Positions 1 through 6,029 of a stretch of DNA of 7,119 nucleotides are shown here, piece after piece. The translations under genes were made by a program, and so were the position numbers. This stretch comes from AWTP1-13 sp035253505 (GTDB taxonomy: Bacteria; Pseudomonadota; Alphaproteobacteria; Rhizobiales; Hyphomicrobiaceae): contig DATFCC010000199.1 of NCBI GenBank assembly GCA_035253505.1, forward strand, positions 1 through 7,119. The letters are read 5' to 3'. Within the stretch, counting starts at the first letter, position 1; each line of letters starts with the position of its first letter. The notes under the pieces are model-generated. The model saw only the letters and a list, made by a program, of their open reading frames with translations, did not search any database and was not told where the DNA came from.

Positions 1-600
1 GGCGAGGACGGGCCCACGCATCAGCCCGTGGAGCAGCTCGCGGCGTTGCGCGCCATCCCCAACCTCAACGTGTTCCGGCCCGCGGATCCCATCGAGACGG
101 CTGAATGCTGGGAGCTGGCGCTCGCCGCGAATGCCACGCCCAGCATCATCGCCCTGACGCGCCAGGCGGTGCCGGCGCTGCGCAAGGCCGATCCGGAGAA
201 CCGCTGCGCCAAGGGCGCCTACGTGCTGGAGGAGGCGCAAGGGAACAAGCGCGACGTTACGATCCTGGCGACCGGATCGGAGGTGGCGGTGGCGCTGGAG
301 GCCCGCGCAGAGCTCGCCAAGAGCGGCGTGCAGGCGGCCGTCGTGTCGATGCCGTGCTGGGAACTCTTCGCGGCACAACCCGTTGCCTACCGCCGGGCGG
401 TGCTGGGTGCGGCCCCGCGCCTGGGCGTGGAAGCTGCCGTGGGCTTCGGCTGGGAGCGCTGGCTTGGCGAGGCCGGGGCCTTCATCGGCATGGAGGGCTT
501 CGGCTCCTCGGCACCGGCGCCCAAGCTGTTCGAGCACTTCGGCATAACGCCGGCCAGGGTTGCCGAAGCCGCAAGAAAGCTCGCAGGCGGAAGCGCATGA
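1..600 (+). CDS. tkt: Transketolase, C-terminal part (5' end outside window)
   Basis: The reading frame is open from the first base, and 199 codons are visible before TGA at 598-600. Transketolase moves two-carbon ketol units between sugar phosphates in the cytoplasm, using thiamine diphosphate, in the pentose phosphate and Calvin pathways. The visible part starts with GEDGPTHQPVEQ, the family motif whose Asp and His (window residues 3 and 7) match E. coli TktA D469 and H473. ALTRQ follows, with Arg54 at the spacing expected for the sugar-phosphate-binding Arg520. Next comes the C-terminal domain with TILATGSEV and a typical ending. By comparison with E. coli TktA (663 residues), roughly 460-470 residues lie upstream. 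The stop overlaps the pgk start by 4 bp (ATGA), so the two are almost certainly co-transcribed and translationally coupled. It could equally be named cbbT if the organism is autotrophic; the window does not decide this. Confidence 0.96.
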   Translation, partial: GEDGPTHQPVEQLAALRAIPNLNVFRPADPIETAECWELALAANATPSIIALTRQAVPALRKADPENRCAKGAYVLEEAQGNKRDVTILATGSEVAVALEARAELAKSGVQAAVVSMPCWELFAAQPVAYRRAVLGAAPRLGVEAAVGFGWERWLGEAGAFIGMEGFGSSAPAPKLFEHFGITPARVAEAARKLAGGSA

Positions 601-1805
601 ACCTCGACAAGCTGCGGACCACGAGTGGCCTCGACGTGAAGGGCAAGCGCGTGCTCGTGCGCGCCGACCTCAACGTGCCCGTCAAGGACGGCAAGGTCAC
701 CGACGCCACGCGGCTGGAGCGCCTGTTGCCCGGCTTGCGCGATCTTGCCGGACGCGGCGCGCGCGTGGTGGTGATCTCGCATTTCGGACGGCCAAAGGGT
801 GGCACCGATCCGCAGTTCAGCCTGAAGCCCGTGGCTGAGAAGCTGGGTGCCTTGCTCGGCCGCTCCGTCGCGTTCGCGGAAGACTGCGTCGGGCCGCCGG
901 CCGAGCGCACCGTGGCCGCGCTGCAGCCCGGACAGATCGCCGTGCTCGAGAACCTGCGCTTTCACAAGGGCGAGGAGAAGAACGACGTCGAGTTCGCACG
1001 GCGCCTGGCGGCGCTCGGCGATGTGTTCGTCAATGACGCTTTCTCCGCGGCCCATCGCGCCCACGCATCGACCGAGGCGATCGCGCGGCTGCTGCCGGCC
1101 TACGCCGGCCCGCTGCTGATCGAGGAGGTCGCCGCCCTGGTGCGCGTGCTGGAGCAGCCCGAGCGGCCGACGGCTGCCGTCATCGGCGGCGCCAAGGTGT
1201 CGACCAAGATCCCGGTGCTCACCAATCTCGCCGCCAAGGTGGACAAGCTGATCATCGGCGGCGCCATGGCCAACACCTTCTTCCTTGCGGAGGGCGTCGA
1301 GATCGGCAAGTCGCTGGCCGAGCCCGATCAGACCAAGACGGCGCTCGAGATCATGCATGCCGCCAAGCAGCGCCACTGCGAGGTGCTGCTGCCCAAGGAC
1401 TTCGTGGTGGCACCGCGGTTCGAGGCGGGCGCGCCCTCGCGCGTGGTCGACACGCTGGCCGCCCCGGCCGACATGATGATCCTCGATGCCGGCCCGAAGA
1501 CGGTGGCCCATTACGCCGACGTGATCGGCCGCTGCAAGACGCTGCTCTGGAACGGCCCCCTCGGCGCCTTCGAGGTGGCCCCGTTCGGCGAGGGAACCTT
1601 CAGCCTCGCGCGCGAGGCCGCACGCCTGACCGAGGCCGGAGCCCTGGTGTCGGTGGCCGGCGGCGGCGATACCGTGGCCGCACTCAATGCCGCCGGCGTG
1701 ACCGAGCAGTTCACCTACGTCTCGACAGCCGGGGGTGCCTTCCTCGAGTGGCTGGAAGGACGCGAGCTGCCCGGCATAGCCGCGCTCGCACCGCCCCGAT
1801 CCTGA
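597..1805 (+). CDS. pgk: Phosphoglycerate kinase
   Basis: This 402-residue cytoplasmic enzyme interconverts 1,3-bisphosphoglycerate + ADP and 3-phosphoglycerate + ATP in glycolysis, gluconeogenesis and the Calvin cycle. Its length is normal for bacteria (about 390-415). The signatures appear in order: RVLVRADLNVP (18-28) and HFGRPKG (62-68) of the phosphoglycerate-binding N-domain; LENLRFHKGE (117-126); VNDAFSAAHRAHAS (145-158), with the substrate-binding Arg154; then the nucleotide-binding C-domain with GGAKVSTK (197-204), WNGPLGAFE (318-326), GGGDT (355-359) and STAGGAFLE (376-384). All expected catalytic elements are present. The ATG at 597 overlaps the tkt stop; an open frame continues upstream, but protein homology begins here. 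Many alphaproteobacteria have gap between tkt and pgk and fba after pgk. Neither is here, and the next gene is soxA, 118 bp downstream. Confidence 0.98.
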   Translation: MNLDKLRTTSGLDVKGKRVLVRADLNVPVKDGKVTDATRLERLLPGLRDLAGRGARVVVISHFGRPKGGTDPQFSLKPVAEKLGALLGRSVAFAEDCVGPPAERTVAALQPGQIAVLENLRFHKGEEKNDVEFARRLAALGDVFVNDAFSAAHRAHASTEAIARLLPAYAGPLLIEEVAALVRVLEQPERPTAAVIGGAKVSTKIPVLTNLAAKVDKLIIGGAMANTFFLAEGVEIGKSLAEPDQTKTALEIMHAAKQRHCEVLLPKDFVVAPRFEAGAPSRVVDTLAAPADMMILDAGPKTVAHYADVIGRCKTLLWNGPLGAFEVAPFGEGTFSLAREAARLTEAGALVSVAGGGDTVAALNAAGVTEQFTYVSTAGGAFLEWLEGRELPGIAALAPPRS

Positions 1806-1827
1806 GGATCGCACTCCCCGATAAGGC

Positions 1828-1877
1828 CCGCCTGCGCAATTCCATTCCGCAACACGTCGGGACGAATTGACAGGCGG
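1828..1877 (+). repeat. Long imperfect inverted repeat (hairpin) between pgk and soxA
   Basis: Three successive left-arm blocks, CCGCCTG (1828-1834), CAATTC (1837-1842) and TTCCG (1845-1849), pair in order with CGGGA (1858-1862), GAATTG (1864-1869) and CAGGCGG (1871-1877). This gives 18 pairs with two small asymmetric internal loops (2 against 1 nt) and an 8-nt apical loop. One pair is a T·G wobble if read as + strand RNA. No T-run follows on either strand, so it is not a standard intrinsic terminator. It could be a pgk mRNA 3'-end stabiliser, a regulatory RNA structure, or a DNA operator, since its right arm contains the candidate -35 box of soxA. The structure is seen in the sequence; the role is open. 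Confidence 0.6.
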
Positions 1878-1899
1878 ACGGCGAACTCGCAGTTATGCT
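1867..1899 (+). promoter_or_regulatory. Candidate sigma70-type promoter for soxAX
   Basis: A perfect TTGACA lies at 1867-1872. The best -10 at normal spacing is AGTTAT (1891-1896, 18-nt spacer), which is weak. TATGCT (1894-1899) is a better hexamer but needs a 21-nt spacer. Transcription from either would start about 15-25 nt before the soxA ATG and keep its ribosome binding site. The box lies within the inverted repeat at 1828-1877, so a repressor could act there; sox operons are commonly controlled by an ArsR-family repressor SoxR, whose gene is not in the window. Read-through from pgk remains possible. Confidence 0.3.
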
Positions 1900-1911
1900 T
1901 CCGGCTGCCCC

Positions 1912-1918
1912 GAGGAGG
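1912..1918 (+). promoter_or_regulatory. Strong ribosome binding site deciding the soxA start
   Basis: GAGGAGG ends 5 nt before the ATG at 1924, which is good spacing. A second ATG at 1920 sits only 1 nt from this site and opens a different frame, so the ribosome binding site favours 1924. Confidence 0.75.
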
Positions 1919-1923
1919 CATGA

Positions 1924-2748
1924 ATGGCGCGCCGCCCGAGCCTGAGCATCGTTACTCTCCTGGTCGCTGCCGCGCTCACGGTGCCGGCACTGGCCATCGA
2001 CGATACCGAGAAGCAGCTCGAAAAATACCGGCAGATGCTGAAGGACGACCCCTGGTCCAACCCGGGCCTGCTCGATGCCGACCGCGGCGAGGCGCTGTGG
2101 AAGGAGGCGCGCGGACCGAAGAAGGCCTCCCTCGAGGCCTGCGACCTCGGCAAGGGGCCGGGCAAGGTCGAAGGCGCCTTCGCCGAGCTGCCGCGCTACT
2201 TCAAGGACGCGGATCGGGTGATGGACGTGGAGTCGCGACTGGTCTGGTGCATGGAGAAGCTGCAGGGCTTCTCCCACGCCGAGATCGTCAAGCGGCCCTA
2301 CTCCAAGGCCAACCAGTCCGGCACGGACCTCGAGGCGCTCGCCACCTACGTCGCCTTCAAATCCAACGGCGCAAAGTTCGCCCCGAGCCTCGACCATCCC
2401 AGGGAGAAGGAGACTCTGGCGCTCGGCGAAGCCATGTTCTTCCGCCGCCAGGGACCGATGGACTTCGCCTGCGCGACCTGCCACGGCGACAGCGGCAGGC
2501 GCATCCGGCTGCAGCCGCTGCCTTACCTCAGCAAGCCCGAGGAGGCGCGCACCGTGATCGGCGAGTGGCCGGCCTATCGCGTCTCGCAGGGGACGGTGAT
2601 GACCCCGCAGCATCGCATCGCCGACTGCTTCTGGCAGATGCGGCTGCCGCTGGTGGACTACGGCTCGGACGTGACGGTCGCGCTCATCATGTATCTCGTG
2701 AACCAGGCCAAGGGTGGCGAGATCACGGCACCGGCGATCAAGCGATGA
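1924..2748 (+). CDS. soxA: SoxA, one-haem-type c cytochrome subunit of SoxAX
   Basis: SoxA (274 residues) is the catalytic subunit of the periplasmic SoxAX cytochrome, which oxidatively joins thiosulfate to a cysteine of the carrier SoxYZ. Residues 1-24 form a Sec signal peptide ending in PALA. The C-terminal domain has the haem motif CATCH (C183, C186, H187) and R231-x3-C235 in HRIADC. That spacing matches the active-site arginine and the persulfidated cysteine haem ligand known from Rhodovulum SoxA (R247/C251). The N-terminal domain has no CxxCH. At the equivalent place it has a lone C73 (LEACDLG), which with C109 (VWCMEK) could form the disulfide described in one-haem SoxA proteins such as that of Starkeya novella. 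The stop overlaps soxX by 4 bp (ATGA), consistent with equal synthesis of the two subunits. Family assignment is firm; the disulfide is inferred. Confidence 0.95.
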   Translation: MARRPSLSIVTLLVAAALTVPALAIDDTEKQLEKYRQMLKDDPWSNPGLLDADRGEALWKEARGPKKASLEACDLGKGPGKVEGAFAELPRYFKDADRVMDVESRLVWCMEKLQGFSHAEIVKRPYSKANQSGTDLEALATYVAFKSNGAKFAPSLDHPREKETLALGEAMFFRRQGPMDFACATCHGDSGRRIRLQPLPYLSKPEEARTVIGEWPAYRVSQGTVMTPQHRIADCFWQMRLPLVDYGSDVTVALIMYLVNQAKGGEITAPAIKR

Positions 2749-3377
2749 CGATGCGGCACCACACCCGCTATTGGCCCGTTGCCGGCGCCATCGTGCTGGT
2801 GGCGGCCGTCGTCTATCTCCTGCTGGGGAGCCGGGAGGGTGGTGCCTCCGTCGAGGACGCCATCAAGTCGAGCTGGACCGCCGCGACACCGGAATGGCAG
2901 GCGCGACTGGTCCAGGACGATACACAGAAGGAGTGCAGCACCCATCGCAACAATCCGCCCAAGGCGGTGGCCGATGCCATCCTGGCGCGCGAGCGGGCAA
3001 AGATCGCGTATCCCGCCGACGGCAAGCTGATGGGCGATTGGAAGAAGGGCCAGCAGCTCGCGCAGAGCGGCTATGGGGGGCGCTTCACGGACTACCCGCC
3101 GCGCGCCGAGAACGGCGGCAACTGCTATGCCTGCCACCAGCTCGATGCGAAGGAGCTGAGCTATGGCACGCTCGGACCGAGCCTCTCCGAGTACGGCAAG
3201 AACCGCAAGTACGCCGCGGCCGAGGTGAAGGAGGTCTACGATCGCATCTACAATCCGCAGGCTGTCATTGCCTGCGCGAACATGCCGCGTCTCGGCGCCA
3301 GCAAGTACCTGAGCATCGATCAGATCCGGGACCTGGTGGCTTTCGTGATGTCGCCCGAAAGCCCGGTTAACAAATAG
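2745..3377 (+). CDS. soxX: SoxX, long-type c cytochrome subunit of SoxAX
   Basis: SoxX (210 residues) is the electron-accepting cytochrome partner of SoxA in the periplasm. It has one haem motif, CYACH (C127, C130, H131), and the distal methionine in CANMPRLG (M180), a SoxX hallmark. A hydrophobic segment at residues 12-27 exports it. It may be cleaved near GGA-S (34/35), or could remain as a membrane anchor. The roughly 85 residues between the signal and the haem domain make it longer than the compact Paracoccus-type SoxX and resemble the form paired with one-haem SoxA. C64 and C177 are extra cysteines that could bond to each other. The ATG at 2745 lies in the soxA stop and lacks a good ribosome binding site, so translation is probably coupled; ATG 2751 is an alternative two codons in. 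Confidence 0.94.
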   Translation: MTMRHHTRYWPVAGAIVLVAAVVYLLLGSREGGASVEDAIKSSWTAATPEWQARLVQDDTQKECSTHRNNPPKAVADAILARERAKIAYPADGKLMGDWKKGQQLAQSGYGGRFTDYPPRAENGGNCYACHQLDAKELSYGTLGPSLSEYGKNRKYAAAEVKEVYDRIYNPQAVIACANMPRLGASKYLSIDQIRDLVAFVMSPESPVNK

Positions 3378-3399
3378 TTGCCGGAACCGGGCATCATTT
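3361..3399 (+). terminator. Inverted repeat at the soxX end, possible terminator or attenuator
   Basis: GCCCGGTT (3361-3368) is the exact complement of AACCGGGC (3385-3392) and spans the soxX stop codon. Inside the loop AAC (3369-3371) can also pair with GTT (3377-3379). Only a weak T-containing stretch, ATCATTT, follows, so intrinsic termination would be inefficient. A competing fold pairs CCGG 3363-3366 with CCGG 3381-3384. It may reduce transcription into soxB or protect soxAX mRNA. Confidence 0.4.
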
Positions 3400-3426
3400 C
3401 CCTGCCTCCCCCTGTCCCCACTGCAG
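3393..3426 (+). promoter_or_regulatory. C-rich, G-poor tract between soxX and soxB (Rho-loading-like)
   Basis: Over 3393-3424, 17 of 32 bases are C and only 3 are G, in a region where G and C are otherwise about equal. Such C-rich, G-poor untranslated RNA is the kind of segment to which Rho binds. Being just after a stop codon and a hairpin, it fits Rho-dependent termination or attenuation before soxB. There is no exact consensus for such sites, so this is suggestive only. I find no convincing promoter for soxB in the 82-bp gap at 3378-3459. Confidence 0.25.
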
Positions 3427-3459
3427 GTGCGGTGCGTTAAGCGCTAGGATGACGCTGAG

Positions 3460-5172
3460 ATGATCACGCGCCGAAGCTTCCTGCAGGTTGCTGCCGCCAC
3501 GGCGGCCGTCACCGGCCTGGGCGGCGGGCTGCGGCGGGCTGCCGCCTCCTCCGCGATCCGCCAGGAGGACCTGCTGCGCTTCTCGCCCAAGGGCCAGCTC
3601 ACCATCCTGCACATGGCGGACACCCATGCGCAGCTCAGGCCCATCTACTATCGCGAGCCTTCGCTCAACCTCGGCGTCGGCGACGCACGCGGCAAGCTCC
3701 CGCATCTCACCGGCGCGGCGCTGCTCGACGCTTTCGCCATCCGCCCTGCGTCGGCCGACGCCTACATGCTGAGCCCGGACGACTACGAGGCGCTGGCCCG
3801 GACCTACGGCCGCGTCGGCGGCCTGGACCGCATCGCCACGCTCGTCAACGCCATTCGCCAGGAGCGCGGCGCCAACCGCGTGCTGCTCCTCGACGGCGGC
3901 GATGCGCTGCAGGGTTCCTTCACGGCGCTCGCCACCAAGGGCGCGGACATGGTGGGCGTGATGGAGGCGCTCGGCGTGGAAGCCACCACCGGCCACTGGG
4001 AGTTCACGCTCGGTGCGCGGCGGGTGGCCGAGCTCTACGGCGGCATCAATCGGCCCGGCTCCTCCAGCATTTCCTTCCTCGCCGGCAACGTGCTCGACAA
4101 CGAGTTTGCCGATCCCGTGTTCGACGCCATGCGCCTGTTCGAGAAGGGCGGCGTGCTGGTGGCCGTCATCGGCCAGGCGTTCCCCTATACGCCGATCGCC
4201 AACCCGCGCTGGATGATACCCAACTGGTCGTTCGGCATCCGCGAGACGGCGCTGCGCGCCAATGTGGCCCGTGCGCGCGCACGCGGCGCTCAGGTCGTCG
4301 TGCTGCTGTCGCACAACGGCTTCGACGTCGACGCCAAGCTTGCGACGCGCATCGAAGGTCTCGACATCATCCTCACCGGCCATACGCACGACGCACTGCC
4401 GCAGCCCTTGCGCATCGGCGACACGTATCTCGTCGCCTCCGGATCGCACGGCAAGTTCCTGTCGCGACTCGACCTGGAGGTGGAGGGTGGCCGTCTCCGC
4501 GACGTCGCCTATGCCCTGATCCCCGTGCTCGCCGACGCCATCGCGCCCGACCCCCGCGTCGCCTCGCTGATCGACGGCATCCGCGCGCTCGACGAGGAGA
4601 TGCTCGTTACCGAGCTTGCGCGCACCGACGGCCTGCTCTACCGGCGCGGCACGTTCGGCGGCACGCTGGACGATGTCATCTGCGACGCCCTGATGAGCGA
4701 GCGCGATGCGCAGATTGCGCTGTCGCCGGGCTTCCGCTGGGGGGCCACACTGATCCCAGGACAGCCCGTGACGTGGGACGACGTCTACAACGCCACCGCC
4801 ATTACCTATCCGGCCGCCTACCGCTCGGTCATGAAGGGCGCAAACCTCAAGCTCATCCTCGAGGATGTCGCCGACAACCTCTTCAACCCCGACCCCTACT
4901 ACCAGCAGGGCGGCGACATGGTGCGGGTGGGCGGCATGGGCTACACCATCAACGTCGATGCCGCCATGGGCTCGCGCATCAGCGACCTGCGGCTGGCGTC
5001 CGGGGAGCCCATCGAAGCGGAAGCGGACTACGTCGTGGCGGGCTGGGGCTCGGTCAACCAGGACGTGCAGGGCCCGTCCATCTGGGACGTCGTGGCAGCC
5101 CATCTGCGGGCCCGGCAGGTGCTCTCGCCCCAGCCGCGCAAATCGGTCAAGATCGTCCGCGCCGGCGGCTGA
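3460..5172 (+). CDS. soxB: SoxB, thiosulfohydrolase with Tat signal
   Basis: SoxB (570 residues, usual size) is a dimanganese hydrolase of the 5'-nucleotidase-like metallophosphoesterase family. It releases sulfate from the S-thiosulfonate on SoxYZ in the periplasm. The N-terminus carries a twin-arginine motif, TRRSFLQ (3-9), so it is exported folded. Metal-site motifs are DTHAQL (D54, H56), DGGD (D148), GHWEF (178-182), LSHNGFDVDAKLA (H285) and GHTHDALP (H308, H310). Later SoxB hallmarks are IGQAFPYTP (237-245), LSPGFRWG (421-428) and QQGGDMVRVGG (482-492). After DGGD the usual TWQGS reads ALQGS here, and the following segment is FTALATKGADM. The start at 3460 places the Tat motif at the very N-terminus; an AGGA lies 10 nt upstream, rather far. 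Gene order A-X-B fits a sox cluster, but soxYZ and soxCD are not adjacent. Confidence 0.97.
   Translation: MITRRSFLQVAAATAAVTGLGGGLRRAAASSAIRQEDLLRFSPKGQLTILHMADTHAQLRPIYYREPSLNLGVGDARGKLPHLTGAALLDAFAIRPASADAYMLSPDDYEALARTYGRVGGLDRIATLVNAIRQERGANRVLLLDGGDALQGSFTALATKGADMVGVMEALGVEATTGHWEFTLGARRVAELYGGINRPGSSSISFLAGNVLDNEFADPVFDAMRLFEKGGVLVAVIGQAFPYTPIANPRWMIPNWSFGIRETALRANVARARARGAQVVVLLSHNGFDVDAKLATRIEGLDIILTGHTHDALPQPLRIGDTYLVASGSHGKFLSRLDLEVEGGRLRDVAYALIPVLADAIAPDPRVASLIDGIRALDEEMLVTELARTDGLLYRRGTFGGTLDDVICDALMSERDAQIALSPGFRWGATLIPGQPVTWDDVYNATAITYPAAYRSVMKGANLKLILEDVADNLFNPDPYYQQGGDMVRVGGMGYTINVDAAMGSRISDLRLASGEPIEAEADYVVAGWGSVNQDVQGPSIWDVVAAHLRARQVLSPQPRKSVKIVRAGG
3521..3540 (+). repeat. 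Perfect 10-bp tandem duplication in the SoxB signal region
   Basis: GCGGCGGGCT occurs twice in direct succession. It encodes part of residues 21-27 of SoxB, around GGGLRRA, between the Tat hydrophobic region and the mature protein. A gain or loss of one unit would shift the frame, as 10 is not a multiple of 3. Confidence 0.85.
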
Positions 5173-5231
5173 CGGCCGCTCCGCGAGGGGATGGCGCGGC
5201 TGCTCAATCGCGCGGCATCTCGGGTTTCGGC

Positions 5232-6029
5232 ATGGTGACGCAGGTCTACATCCATCTCGGCGTTGCGCTGGCAGGTCTCGTCAGCTTCCTGTCGCCGTGC
5301 GTGCTGCCGCTGGTGCCGCCCTACCTCGGCTACCTGAGCGGCACCACGATTGATGAGCTGACCGACGGCGAAGGCGTGGCGGACCATGTGTGGCGGCGCG
5401 TGGTGCTGGCATCGCTGCTGTTCGTGCTGGGGTTCACGACGGTGTTCGTGGCGCTGGGCGCCAGTGCGTCGGCGCTGGGCCAGTGGGCGCAGGCCCACAA
5501 GGCGGAGATGGCGATCGTTGCCGGCGTCGTCATCATCGCCTTCGGATTGCATTTCCTGGGCCTGCTGCGGGTACCGCTGCTCTACCGCCAGGCCCGGTTC
5601 CAGGCGCGCTTGGAGGGAGCGACGCTCGCGGGCGCCTTCGTCATGGGCCTTGCGTTCGCCTTCGGCTGGACGCCGTGCATCGGCCCGGTGCTCGCCACCG
5701 TGCTGACACTCGCAGCAAGCGAAGGCAGCCTCGGCGCCGGCGTGCGCCTGCTGTTCGTCTACTCGCTGGGCCTCGGCGTGCCGTTCGTGCTGGCCGCTGT
5801 TGCGATCGGCCCGTTCATCGGCTTCCTGCAACGTTTCCGCCGTCACCTGCGCCACGTGGAGATGGTGATGGGTGTCCTGCTGCTCGTCACCGGCGTGCTG
5901 ATGCTCACCGGATCGCTCAACTGGTTCGGCCAGTGGCTGATCGACAATGTACCGCTGCTCGCGCGCATCGAGGAGGCGGCCACGCCCGTCGATCTGCAGC
6001 GCGAGATTCTCAAGGAAGGCGCCAAATGA
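5232..6029 (+). CDS. ccdA: CcdA/DsbD-family transmembrane thiol-disulfide transporter (SoxV-like)
   Basis: This 265-residue inner-membrane protein has about six hydrophobic helices (roughly 6-36, 56-84, 92-112, 131-161, 170-199, 209-229). It has the two family motifs with one redox cysteine each: SFLSPCVLPLVPPYLGYLSG (C23) and FGWTPCIGPVLATVLTLA (C149). CcdA proteins pass electrons from cytoplasmic thioredoxin to periplasmic thioredoxin-like proteins for cytochrome c maturation. The same family, as SoxV with SoxW, keeps the Sox carrier active. Sitting 59 bp after soxB and close to two c-type cytochrome genes, either role suits it; the sequence alone cannot separate ccdA from soxV. No thioredoxin-like partner gene is adjacent. 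The start ATG 5232 begins just before the first helix; no clear ribosome binding site precedes it, and GTG 5235 is an alternative. The stop overlaps thiD by 4 bp. Confidence 0.9.
   Translation: MVTQVYIHLGVALAGLVSFLSPCVLPLVPPYLGYLSGTTIDELTDGEGVADHVWRRVVLASLLFVLGFTTVFVALGASASALGQWAQAHKAEMAIVAGVVIIAFGLHFLGLLRVPLLYRQARFQARLEGATLAGAFVMGLAFAFGWTPCIGPVLATVLTLAASEGSLGAGVRLLFVYSLGLGVPFVLAAVAIGPFIGFLQRFRRHLRHVEMVMGVLLLVTGVLMLTGSLNWFGQWLIDNVPLLARIEEAATPVDLQREILKEGAK

Noticed and set aside
1798..1810. Short hairpin GATCC-TGA-GGATC around the pgk stop, considered as a terminator.
   Set aside because: The 5-bp stem with a 3-nt loop is too small and no T-run follows.
387..1814. A 475-codon minus-strand open frame opposite pgk, and similar ones opposite soxA, ccdA and thiD.
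   Set aside because: These are shadows of conserved genes in high-GC DNA; no motif, signal or ribosome binding site supports them.
1893..1906. TTATGCTTCCGGCT, a 14-nt match to the spacer of the E. coli lac promoter.
   Set aside because: No lac operator, lac -35/-10 arrangement or vector sequence surrounds it, and flanks are native to the locus; a chance match is the simplest reading.
1920..3377. A 485-codon open frame from ATG 1920 that runs across soxA in another frame and into soxX.
   Set aside because: Its first part does not resemble any protein and overlaps well-supported soxA; the frame is open because of high GC. Real SoxX homology starts at about 2745.
3394..5103. A 569-codon open frame on the minus strand opposite soxB.
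   Set aside because: It mirrors soxB codons in a GC-rich gene, has His/Arg/Val/Gly-rich composition without recognisable domains, and SoxB on the + strand is unambiguous.
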